Shown: piece after piece, positions 49,111-58,717 of the stretch | Layout of the letters: every line of letters starts with the position of its first letter | Numbering within the stretch: the first letter of the stretch is position 1 | Source: Apodemus sylvaticus | Lineage: Eukaryota; Chordata; Mammalia; Rodentia; Muridae | Direction: 5' to 3' | Length of the DNA: 64,000 bases | NCBI RefSeq assembly: GCF_947179515.1 | Contig: NC_067482.1 | Location: 71,128,311 to 71,192,310 of the forward strand | Position numbers and translations under genes: made by a program | Notes under the pieces: model-generated | What the model saw: only the letters and a program-made list of their open reading frames with translations | The model's database searches: none | Told to the model about the DNA's origin: nothing

Positions 49111-50004
49111 GGTGAAGCCCTTGCTTCCTCAAGTTAGGTTTTGTCAGTTGTTACAAAATAGCAATAGGGGGGGAAAGTAGGCAATAAATACATTAATTCC
49201 AGAGAATAAGGCATTCCTGTAACAGACCTGGTCATGTTGGTGATTTTGTTTAGGTTAGTTTTATTTTGTTATGATTTTTGGAAGGACTACGGAAAGATTT
49301 TTGAGATTTGGAATGGAAAAGGTTATTTAGTGCTCAGAGCTTACTGAGATTCTATGGAAATTTAGAAGATGGAAATGCTAGCACAGATGCAGAAAGCACA
49401 GACCTGACTTGTTGAGTTTCAGAGGAAATCAAGGATTCTTCAAAGGCCACTTGTGTGATATTTTGTACTAGGAATCGATGGTTTTTTTGTCAGTTTGGAC
49501 TGAAGGACAAGTTGTGACTAATAAAATGCTAGCACACCTGTCTCCTACAATTTATAGCTGCTTTTCTAAGTTCATTTATGATGCTGCATAAACAAATGAA
49601 ATTTGGTTTGCAATTCTAGATTACGGTCTACCACTGAACAATCCAGGGCAGAAATTCAAGCAGCTGGTATGATGGCCATAATCAAGAGCAAAGAAAGAAT
49701 AAATGTATACTTGGTTAGAATTCAGCTATCCTGTGCTTTTTCACATTGTGTTTTCTGAAATCAAGGACAGCCATTCTACAAGCTAGAAGAACTGTCAACT
49801 TCTAATGTATGCAAGATAATAAAAAGTGTTTTTTCTTTCTACCTATAATCTGAGAAAAAGGTGATCACAGAGACATAGAACCCACCTCTTAATGGGAGAA
49901 ATATAAAAGGACACCTTCTCTTTAAACCTCCACTCTGGCCACCAACATCAAATATTGTGCATCCTTCCTAATGTAAAGTGTACTGATTCTCTAGATCTTT
50001 TAAG
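49111..50004. other. Unannotated interval
   Basis: No gene or repeat recognised, up to the candidate left target-site duplication of the compound L1. Confidence 0.5.
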
Positions 50005-50014
50005 AATTTTAGAG

Positions 50015-50602
50015 ACCTGCTCCACATCTGGATTGGAGAGGGCCCTACTTCCTGATACTCTCTACAGGACAGGAGCAGGGCATTCCGTGAGAATCACTGC
50101 CCAACCCCTAGAGGCCCAGAGCCACTCTGCTCTGTGACTCACTACCCAGCAACCTCCAGATCACCACTCCCCTTCTGCCCCTTCTAACCCTCCCTCCTTC
50201 CCTGTCAATGCTCTTTTCCATCAGATGTGGTAGACCTGTGCCACATCTGACATGGAGAGGACCCTATTTCCTGATACTCTCTAGAGAACCAACAGGAGCA
50301 GGGCATTTGAGAATTGACAGGAGAAAGGCATTCGAGAATTGGCAGGAATGGGGCTTTTGAGAACCAGTATCAACAGAGCATCCAAGATCTGTTAGCAGCA
50401 GATATTTAAAAACTTGCAGTCTGCAGGGCATTTGTCTCTTGCCAAGTCTGCCAGAGGGGAGACCCCATCACCTGATACTTCCTGGAGAATCAGCTGTTTT
50501 CAGGGCATTGGACAGAAAGAGAGTCCCAGGAGTACAGAAATACAGGCCTGCAGGACAGAGAAGATAGACACAGCAAGAACAGCTAACATCAGAGATAACC
50601 AG
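50015..50602 (+). promoter_or_regulatory. Old L1 5' UTR with about 2-3 tandem monomers
   Basis: ACCTGCTCCACATCTG at 50015 recurs as ACCTGTGCCACATCTG at 50234, a spacing of 219 bp. The block CCTGATACTCTCTA...GGAGCAGGGCATT recurs at about 50054 and 50272, and more loosely (CCTGATACTTCCTG) at about 50472. Tandem monomers of about 200 bp are the promoter units of rodent L1 5' UTRs. The array begins immediately after the candidate TSD, suggesting an original 5' end. Confidence 0.7.
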
Positions 50603-51296
50603 ATGTCCAAAGGCAAATGCAAGATAATTACCAACAGAAACCATGGCAACATGGCACCATCAGAACCCAGTTCCCCCACAACAGCAAATCCTGCATACTC
50701 CATCACATCAGAAAAGCAAGAACTAGATTTAAAAATCACATCTCACATCACTGTTGGAGGACTTCAAGAAGGACATAACTCCCTTAAAGACATATAGGAG
50801 AACAAGGGTCAATAGGTAGAAGCACAAAAATCCCTTAAAGAAATATAAGAGAATATGGATCAAAAGGTAGAAGCCCTTTTAAAGAGGAAACACAGAAATC
50901 TCTTAAAGAAATATGGGAGAACATGGGTCAATAGGTAGAAGCCCTTAAAGAGGCAATACAAAAATCCCATAGGGAATTATGGGAGAACATGGGTCAACAT
51001 GCAGAAATCCTTAAAGAGGAATCATAAAAATCCCTAAAAGAACACAGGAGAACATGTGTCAACAGGTAGAAGCCCTTAAAGAGGAAACACAAAAATTCCT
51101 TAAAGAATTTCAGGAAAAATCAAACAAACAAGTGAAGTAACTGAACAAAACTCTCCAGGATCTAAAACTAGAAATAGAAAAATAAAGAAATTGCAAAGTG
51201 AGACATCTCTGGAGATAGAAAACCTTGGAAATAATTCAGGAATCATACATGCAAGCATCAACAACAGAATAAAAGAGATAGAAGAAAGAATTGCTC
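50603..51296 (+). pseudogene. L1 ORF1p N-terminal half (copy A), decayed
   Basis: The usual ORF1 start is kept (ATG at 50603, MSKGKCKI-type). It is followed by the low-complexity SPTTANPAYS region, which corresponds to SPTTVSPGYP in copy B, and then the coiled-coil region. ORF1p is an RNA-binding trimeric chaperone of the L1 particle. The frame is broken by stops and frameshifts after about 60 codons. Around 50798-51112 the coiled coil is encoded by about five imperfect tandem units of about 66 bp. ORF1 sequence ends abruptly at 51296, where the inverted copy B begins. Confidence 0.85.
50798..51112 (+). repeat. ORF1 length-polymorphism region, tandem units of about 66 bp
   Basis: The motif GAGAACATGGGTCAA and close variants start at 50798, 50849, 50917, 50983 and 51048 (spacings 51, 68, 66 and 65 bp). 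Each is followed by GGTAGAAGCCCTTAAAGAGG-type sequence. Rodent L1 ORF1 is known to carry such a length-variable coiled-coil segment. Five units make this an expanded version. Confidence 0.9.
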
Positions 51297-52023
51297 TTCT
51301 CATTGTGTCCTGGATTTCCTGGATGTTTTGGGTTACAAGCTTTTTGCATTTTGCATTTTCTTTGACTGTTGAGTCAATGGGTTCTATGGTATCTTTGGCA
51401 TCTGAGATTCTTTCTTCCATTTCTTGTATTCTGTTTTTGATATTTGCATCTATGGCCCCTGATTTCTTCCCAAGGTTTTCTATCTCCAAAGTTGTCTCCC
51501 TTTGTGATTTCTTAGTTGTTTCTACTTCTGTTTTTAGATCCAGGATGGTTTTGCTCAGTTCCTTCATTTGTTTGTTTGTGTTTTCCTTTAATTCTTTAAG
51601 AGATTTTTGTGTTTCCTCTTTCATGACTTCTGTCTGTTGACTCAATTTCCCCTGAATTTCTTTAAGGGATTTTTGTGTTTCCATTGTAAGGGCTTCTAAC
51701 TTATTCATCTTCCCCTGTATTTCTTTAAGAGATTTATTTATGTCCTTTTTGTGTTCCTTTAGTAGCATCATGACCAGTGATTTTAAATCCAAATCTTGTT
51801 TTTCTGGTGTGTTGGGGTATCCAGGACTTACTGTTGTTGGAGAATTGGGTTCAGACATTGCCATATTGCCTAGATTTCTGTCAGTAACGTTCCTAAGTTT
51901 GCCTTTTGCTATCTTGTTATCTCTGGCTTTAGTTGGTCTTGTTGTCACTGGCTGGTGTTTGAACCTCCTGTGAGCCTGTAAGGCTATTTCAGTACCTTTG
52001 GATGACTGGGTTTCCCCTGGCAC
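51297..52023 (-). pseudogene. L1 ORF1p N-terminal half (copy B), open but truncated
   Basis: The frame from 52023 leftwards reads through the ORF1 N-terminal region (AKGKLRNVTDRN, then SPTTVSPGYPNTPEKQ), a coiled coil with three KSLKEIQ/KSLKELK-type repeats about 22 codons apart, and an IQEMEERISDAKD segment. It leaves L1 homology at QDTMRR and continues into antisense copy A for about 65 meaningless codons. The codon at the usual start (about 51910-51912 in reverse) is ATA rather than ATG, so initiation would need an upstream Met. The RNA-binding C-terminal half is missing. Confidence 0.85.
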
Positions 52024-52179
52024 AGATTGTTGATGTGCTGCCCTCCTCTTGGGTGTCCTTGGAGCCCTACTGTTACCTGCCCCAAGTTGTCTCTGTGAAC
52101 CTGGTGTTGCCCATTTGCTCCTTCAGGGAGTGATGATGGCAGATGCTTCAGGGACTTTTTCCTAGTGCTGATCGTCTTC

Positions 52180-53420
52180 GGGGCAAAAGATCCCCCAATA
52201 GGTTTGGTGCACAAATGACCCCGCCTAGCTGCCCAGGCCCTGAGTCCAGTTAAAAGCCTGATAGGCTTAGACCCGAGCGATGTTTACCTCAAGCTATGTC
52301 TACTAACTGGTTATGTCAGGTAGCCAAGAAGGCAAGGTGCACCCCTGCAAGTACTGGGCAGTCTGCAGAGCAAATGACCCGCAGACCGGGTTGGAGCACA
52401 GACAACCCACCAAGCTGCCCAGGGTTTATGTGCAGGCAAAAGCCTGACAGGTTTAGACCCAAGCAATGTTAGCCTTGGGCTATGTCTGTGTAGCTGGCTC
52501 TGTCCCTTAGATCACTCTGGTGTCTGGTAGCCAAGATGGTGGCGTGCCTCCACAAGTGCCGGACAGGCTGCAGGGCAAACAACACCCTGGCTGGGTTGGC
52601 ACACAGACGGCCCAGCGATCTGCCCAGGACCTGTGTGCAGGCAAAAGCCTGCCAGGCTTAGACCCAAGCAATATTAGCCTTTGGCTATGTCTGCTAACTG
52701 GCTTTGTCTGTTAGATCTCTTTGGTGTCAGGTAGCCAAGCAGGCCATGCACCCCTGCAAGTGCTGGGAAGCCTGCAGGGCAAACGACCCTCAGACTGGGT
52801 TGGCACACAGATGGCCCACTGAGCTGCCCAGGACCTAGGTGCAGGTAAAAGCCTGCCAGTCTTATACCCAAACAAAGTTAGCCTCAGGCTATGTCTGCTA
52901 GCTGGCTCTGTCTGTTAGATCTCTCTGGCGTCTGGTAGCCAAGATGGTGGTGCGTGCCCCTGCAAGTGCTGGGCAGTCTGCAGGGAAAACGGCCTCCTGG
53001 CTGGATTGGCACACGGATGGCCTATGGAGCTGCGCAGGGCCTGGGTGCAGGTAAAAGCCTGCCAGGCTTAGACCCGAGCGATGTTAGCCTCAGGCTACTT
53101 CTGCAGGCTGGCTTTGTCTGTTAGATTTCTCTGACATCCAGTAGCCAAGATGGTGGCGCGCATCCCTGCAAGTGCTGGGCAGTCTGCAGGGCAAATGACC
53201 TCCTGGCCATGTTGGCACACAGATGGTCCACCGAGCTGCCCAGGGCCTAGGTGCAGGTCAAAGCCTGCCAGGCTTAGACCCAAGCGATGTTAGCCTCAGG
53301 CTATGTCTGAGTACCTGGCTCTGTCAGTTCTTTCTGGCTTCCAGGAGCCAAGACAGCGAAGCGCCTCTCATAACTGGCTGGCAGAAGGCAGAGGTGTTAT
53401 GGGGTTTCAGTGAGGTAAAA
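52180..53420 (-). promoter_or_regulatory. Tandem promoter-type monomers of L1 5' UTR (about six, period about 205 bp)
   Basis: The anchor GTAGCCAAG recurs with CCAAG starting at 52324, 52531, 52735, 52939, 53145 and 53348 (spacings 207, 204, 204, 206 and 203 bp). The other anchors GCCAGGCTTAGACCC and GTTAGCCTCAGGCTATGTCT repeat with the same period. Three units keep CCAAGATGG (52531, 52939, 53145). On the minus strand this is CCATCTTGG, a YY1-type core that is also found near the start of human L1. The other three differ by one or two bases. Direction of transcription would be leftward. Confidence 0.85.
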
Positions 53421-53543
53421 ATTGCTGCAACTCCTCCGCACACAGCCCAGCTGGCCGGTGGTGGCCAGTGGTAGTAGGCACAAGAACCTGCCTGTCACCC
53501 TGATTCCATTGGTGGTGGCCTGCTCCATGGGATGTGCTGCTGC

Positions 53544-53767
53544 CGCCCAAGGATTTACATCTGAAAGGCCCAGTAAATATCTTCAACAAAATTGTAGAAG
53601 AAAGCTTCCCTAACCTAAAGAAAGAGATGCCCATGAACATACAAGAAGCCTACAGAACTCCAAACAGATTGGACCAGAGCAGAAATTCCTCCTGTCACAT
53701 AATAATCAAAACACCAAATGCACTAAACAAAGAAATAATATTAAATGCAGTGAGAGAACAGGACTAG
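53544..53767 (+). pseudogene. L1 ORF1p C-terminal half, decayed
   Basis: The frame reads KGPVNIFNKIVEESFPNLKK and MNIQEAYRTPNRLDQ, then a HIIIKTPNALNKE segment, all part of the RNA-binding C-terminal region of L1 ORF1p. It stops at 53765-53767, and ORF1-like sequence continues out of frame to about 54000 (for example CAGCCCAGGATACTATACCC). It resumes ORF1 a few codons after the point where copy B ends, and about 55 codons after the point where copy A ends. Confidence 0.88.
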
Positions 53768-54134
53768 TAACATATAAAGGCAGGCCTTTCAGAATTACAC
53801 CAGAATTCTCAGCAGAGAATATGAAAGTGAAAAGAGCCTGGGAAGATGTCTTATAGACCCTGCCATTATGAGAACATAAATGTCAGCCCAGGATACTATA
53901 CCCAGCAAAACTTTCAATTACCATAGACGGAGAAAACAAGATATTCCATGAAAAAAGCAAATTTACACAATATCTTTCCACAAAACTAGCTCTGCAAAGG
54001 ATAATGGGTGTAAAATACCAACACAAGGCAGCAAACCACACCATAGAAAAGTCAATAAGGTAATCGTTCAACAAACCCCATAGAAGATAGCTATACAACC
54101 AGAATTTCACCTTTAACTAAGTAGATAACAGTAA

Positions 54135-54890
54135 GCAACAACCACTTTTCCTTAATTTCTCTTAATATCACTGGTCTCAACTTCCCTATAAAAAGGCATA
54201 GACTAAGAAACTGGATACATAAGCAGGACCCAACATTTTGCTGCATACAAGAGACCTACCTCAGTGACAAAGTCACTATTTAAAACTCAAAGGTTGAAAA
54301 ACAATTTTCCAAGCAAATGGTCCCAAGAAACAAGCTGGAGTGGCCATTCTTATATGGGATAAAATTGACTTTCAACCAAATGTTATCAAAAAAGATAAGG
54401 AGGGACACTTAATACTGGTCAAAGTAAAAGTCTACCAAGATGAACTCTCAATTCTGAATATCTATGCTCTGAATGCAAGGGCACCCACATTCATAAAAGA
54501 AAATTTAGTAAAGTTCAAAGCACACACTTCACCCCACAAAATAATAGTCGGAGACTTCAACACCCCATTGTCAAAAATGGACAAATCATGGAATCAGAAA
54601 CTAAATGGAGATACAGTGAAACTAAAGTTATGGACCAAATGGATCTAACAGATATTTATAGAACATTCCACCCTAAAGCAAAAGAATATACTTTCTTCTC
54701 AGCACCTCATGGTACTTTCTCCAAAATTGACCATATAATTAGTCACAAAATTGGCCTCAAAAGATACAGAAATATTGAAATTGTTCCATATATCTTATCA
54801 GAACACCACTGCCTAAGGTTGGTCTTAAGCTTAAACAAAAGCAATGGAAAACACATACACATGGATTTTGAACAATGCTCTTCTCAATGA
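54135..54890 (+). pseudogene. L1 ORF2p endonuclease domain remnant
   Basis: The region from about 54135 encodes the ORF2 N-terminus (LNFPIKRHRL, DPTFCCIQETYLSDK) and then, in different frames, [12 protein letters not shown] (54340-54648 frame) and SKIDHIISHK plus SEHHCLRL (54588-54890 frame). These are catalytic-core motifs of the apurinic-type endonuclease that nicks the target DNA. At least two frame changes and an early stop separate them. Confidence 0.88.
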
Positions 54891-54985
54891 TACCTTTGCA
54901 AGGAAGAAACAAAGAAATTAATTTTTAGAATTTAATGAAAATGAAGACAAATCATACCAAAATTTATGGGACACAATGAAAGCAG

Positions 54986-55025
54986 TGACCATGTGGTTAT
55001 TCTCCTTTAGTTTGTTTATGTAGTG
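54986..55025 (-). repeat. 40-bp inverted copy of the RT region inserted in ORF2
   Basis: This segment is the reverse complement of 55918-55957 at 37 of 40 positions (it begins TGACCATGTGG and ends TTTATGTAGTG). The L1 sequence on either side (ACACAATGAAAGCAGTG and CTAAGAGGAAAACTCATAGC) is what would normally be adjacent, so the copy is an insertion. Confidence 0.88.
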
Positions 55026-55499
55026 AACTCATAACTCTAAGAGGAAAACTCATAGCTCTGAGTGCCTCCAAAAAGAGAATGGAAAGAGCTTACACTAGCA
55101 GCTTGACAGTGAACTTGAAAGCTCTTGAAAAGAAAGGAAACAAATATCCCCAAGAGGAGTAGACTTCAGAAAATAATCAAACTTAGGCCTGAAATCAACC
55201 AAACAGAAACAAAAAGAACTATACAAAGAATAAACAAAGCAAGGAGCTGGTTCTCTGAAAAAAAATCAACAAGATAGATAAACCCTTAGCCAGACTAAGC
55301 AGAGGGTACAGAGATAGTATCCAAAGTAATAAAATCAGAAATTAAAAGGGAGACATAACAACAGAAACTGTGGAAATTCAAACAATCATCAGATCCTACT
55401 ACAAGAATTTATAATCAACAAAGTTTGAAAACCTACATGAAAGGGAAACCTTTCTAGATACACACCAGGTGCCAATATTAAAACAGGATCAGATAAACC

Positions 55500-57011
55500 A
55501 TCTAAATAGTACCATAGTCCTGAAGAAATAGAAGCAGTCATTAATAGTCTCCCATCAAAAACAAAAACAACAAAAAACAAAAACAGGACCAGATGGGTTT
55601 ATCAGGGAATTCTATCAGATCTTCAAAAAAGAGTTAATACTGATACTCTTCAAACTTTTCCATGAAAAAGAAATTTGAGGAACACTACCCAACTCATTCC
55701 ATGAAGCCACAATAATGCTTCTACCTAAACCAAAGACCAAATAAGGAAGGAGATCTTCAGGCCAATCTCCCTCATGAACATTGATGCAAAAATACTGAAC
55801 AAAATCCTAGCCAACTGAATCCAAGAATTCATCAAAACTATAATTCACCATGATCAGGTAGGCTTCATCCCAGGCATGCAGGGATGGTTCAATATACAGA
55901 AATCTGTCAATGTAATCCACTACATAAACAAACTGAAGGAGAATAACTGCATGGTCATTTCATTAGATGCTGAAAAGGCTTTTGACAAAATCCATCATTC
56001 CTTCATGATAAAAGACTTGGAGAGATCAGGAATCCAAGACCATACCTAAACATAGTGAAAGCAATATATTGCGAACCAGTAGCAAACATCAAACTAAATG
56101 GAGAGAAACTTAAAGCAATCCCACTAAAATCAGGGACCAGACAAGGCTGCCCACTCTCTTCCTATCTATTCAGTATAGTACTTGAAATCATAGCCAGAGA
56201 AATCAGGCAGCAAAAGGCAGTCAAAGGCATACAAATTGGAAAGGAAGAAGTCAAAATATCACTATTTTCAGATGATATGATAGTATACTTAATTGACCCC
56301 CAAGACTTCTACCAGAGAACTTCTCAAGCTGATAACAACTTCAGCAAAGTGGCTGGATATAAAATTAACTCAAGCAAATCAGTAGCCTTCCTCTACTCAA
56401 AGGATAAACAAGATGAGAAAGAAATTAGGGAAATGACACCCTTCACAATAGTCACAAATAATATTTCATACTTAGGTGTGACTCTAACCAAGCAAGTGAA
56501 AGATCTGTATGACAAGAACTTCAAGCCTCTGAAGAAAGAATTCGAAGAAGGTCTCAGCAGATGGAAAGATCTCCCATGTTCATGGATAGGCAGGATCAAT
56601 GTAAAAGTGGCCATCTTGCTGAAAACAATCTACAGATGCAATGCAATCCCTATCAAAATTCCAAATCGATTATTCATATATCTAGAAAGAGCAAGTCTCA
56701 AATTCATCTGGAATAACAAAAAGCCCAGGATAGCAAAAACTATTCTCCACAACAAAAGATCTTCTGCGGGAATCACCATCCCTGGCCTCAAGCTCTACTA
56801 CAGAGTAATAGTGATAAAAACTGTTTGGTATTGGTATATACACAGGCAGGAAGATCAATGGTATAGAATTGAAGACCCAGAAAAGAACCCACACATGTAT
56901 AGTCACCTAATATTTGACAAAGGAGCTAAATCATCCAGTGGAAAAAATATAGCATTAAAAAAAAAAGTTCTGGATCAACTGGAGGTCTGCATGCAGAAAA
57001 AAGCAAATTGA
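55500..57011 (+). pseudogene. L1 ORF2p reverse transcriptase remnant with FSDD motif
   Basis: RT sequence is recognisable from about 55500. A 318-codon open part spans 56055-57011. It includes SGTRQGCPLSSYLF (residues 26-39) and the catalytic box as FSDD at residues 71-74, instead of FADD as in the copy at 36.7 kb. Upstream RT codons (LDAEKAFDK near 55964-55990) are out of frame with this part. The element is therefore doubly disabled. Confidence 0.9.
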
Positions 57012-57026
57012 CGCATTCTTATCTCC

Positions 57027-57985
57027 TTGTACAAAGCCAAGTCCAAGTGGATCAAGGATCTACACATAAAACCAGGCACACTGAAGCTTATAGAGGAGAA
57101 AGTGGGGACAAATATTGAACACATGGGCACAGGGGAAATTTTCCTGAACAGAACACCAATGGCTTATGCTCTAAAAACAAGAATCGACAAATGGGACCTC
57201 ATAAAGTTGCAAAGCTTCTGTAAGGCAAAGGACATGGTTGATGGGACAAAATGGCAACCCACAAATTGGGAAAAGATCCTTACTAACCCTACATCCTATA
57301 GAGGGCTAATATCCAATGTTTACAAAGAACTCAAGAAGTTAGTCTCCAGAGAGCAAAATAACCCTATTAAAAATGAGGTGCAGAGCTAAACAGGGAATTC
57401 TCAACGGAGGAAACTCAAATGTCTCTAAAGCACCTAAAGAAATGTTCAGCATACTTAGTTATGAGGGAAATGCAAATCAAAACAAGACTGAGATTCCACC
57501 TTATAATGGTCAGAATGTCTAAGATGAAAAACTCAGGGGACAGGAGATGCTGGAGAGGATGTGAGGGAAAAGGAATCCTTCTCCATTTTTGGTGGTATTG
57601 CAAGCTGGTAAAACCACTCTGGAAATCAGTTTGGTGATTCCTCAGAAAATTAGACATAGTACTACCTGCAGATCCACCTATACCACTCCTGGGCATATAC
57701 CCAGAAGATGTTTCTAAATGTAATACGGACAAATGCTCAACTATGTTCATAAATTACTTATGTATAATAGCCAGAAGCTGGAAACCCAGATGTCCCTCAA
57801 CAAAGGAATGGATACAGAAACTGTGGTATATATACACAATGGAGTTCTATTTGGCTATTAAAAACAATGACTTCATGAATTTCTTAGGCAAATGGATAGA
57901 ACTAGAAAGTGTCATCCTGAGTGATGTAAACCAATCACAAAAGAACCCACATGGTATGCACTCATTAATAAGTGGATGTTAGCCC
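57027..57985 (+). pseudogene. L1 ORF2p C-terminal remnant
   Basis: Three frames (57027-57389, 57419-57637 and 57743-57982) cover the C-terminal region. The cysteine-histidine motif CX3CX7HX4C is present in the second (RCWRGCEGKGILLHFWWYCK). The last ends SLISGC rather than SLISGY. Frameshifts separate the pieces. Confidence 0.9.
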
Positions 57986-58707
57986 AAAAGCTCAAAATAT
58001 ACAAGTTACAATTCACCCAACACAGAAAGCTCAAGAAGAAGGACTTAAGAGAGGGTGCTTTGGTTCCTCTGAGAAAGGGAACAAAATACTCACAGGAGCA
58101 ATAAGGGAGACAATGTGTGGAGCAGAGACTGAATTAAAGGCCACCCAAAGACTGTCATACCTGGAGATTCATTCTATAAAGAGTCAACAAACCCCCGACA
58201 CTATGACAAGAAGTGCATACCAAAAGGAGCATGGCATGGTTGTCTCCGGAGGGTTCCTGTCAGAACCTTACAAATACAGAGGCAGAAACTAGTAACCAAC
58301 TATTGGATTGGGTGTGGGGTCCCCAGTGGAAGAGCTGATGGGTGGTCTGGAGGAGCTGAAGGGGTTTATAGCCCCATGACAAGAACAATGATTTCTGCCA
58401 CCCAGATGTCCCAAGACTCCCAAAGGCTGAATCATCAACCAAGGGGTTCCACATGGTTCCAGCCAAAAATATAGCAGAGGAAGGCCTTGTTGAGCATCAG
58501 TGGGATGAGTGGTCCTTGGTCAGGTAAAGGCTCAATAGAGGTCCCAACAAAGGAAAACCAAGGCGGGGAAAGGTGGGAGTATGTTTGGTAGAGTGCCATA
58601 TACATGGAGGCAGGGGGTAGAAGCAGGGGGTGGAGGTCTTTAGGGAGGGAAGAAATTGGGAAAGGTTTTACCATTGGCAATATAAATGAAGATATTCAAT
58701 TAAAAAT
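57986..58707 (+). other. L1 3' UTR of the compound element
   Basis: About 720 bp between the ORF2 end and the A-rich terminus (ATTCAATTAAAAAT). It includes a purine-rich GGAGGCAGGGGGTAGAAGCA tract near 58610, typical of L1 3' UTRs. Unlike the young L1 copies, its tail is GCAATATAAATGAAGATATT. Confidence 0.8.
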
Positions 58708-58717
58708 AATTTTATAG

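Larger units (their letters stand above)
51297..53540 (-). mobile_element. Inverted L1 5' half (copy B): monomeric 5' UTR plus ORF1 N-half
   Basis: On the minus strand it runs from an L1 5' UTR with about six monomers (53540 to about 52030) into ORF1 up to the residues QDTMRR at about 51300. There it meets copy A's ORF1 in tail-to-tail orientation. Copy B has an open frame of over 220 ORF1 codons, whereas copy A and the ORF2 downstream are riddled with stops. It has no 3' UTR or poly(A), so it is not an ordinary independent insertion. Confidence 0.85.
50015..58707 (+). mobile_element. Compound near full-length old L1 with an inverted L1 5' half inside ORF1
   Basis: Plus-strand L1 sequence runs from a monomeric 5' UTR (50015) through ORF1 to 51296, and again from the ORF1 C-terminal half (53541) through ORF2 and a 3' UTR to an A-rich end at about 58707. 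Without the 2.24-kb middle it is about 6.4 kb, a normal L1 length. Candidate degenerate TSDs are AATTTTAGAG (50005-50014) and AATTTTATAG (58708-58717), 9 of 10 identical. The middle, 51297-53540, is L1 5' UTR plus ORF1 N-half in reverse. Whether it is an internal rearrangement or a twin-priming product is discussed in the findings. All frames are broken. Confidence 0.85.

Noticed and set aside
51191..51640. 149-codon plus-strand frame across 51297
   Set aside because: It reads ORF1 of copy A and then the antisense of copy B; a junction artefact, not a fusion protein.
52180..53420. Repeats of about 205 bp as centromeric-type satellite
   Set aside because: They lead directly into an L1 ORF1 reading frame and carry a known L1 promoter-type motif, so a 5' UTR monomer array fits better.
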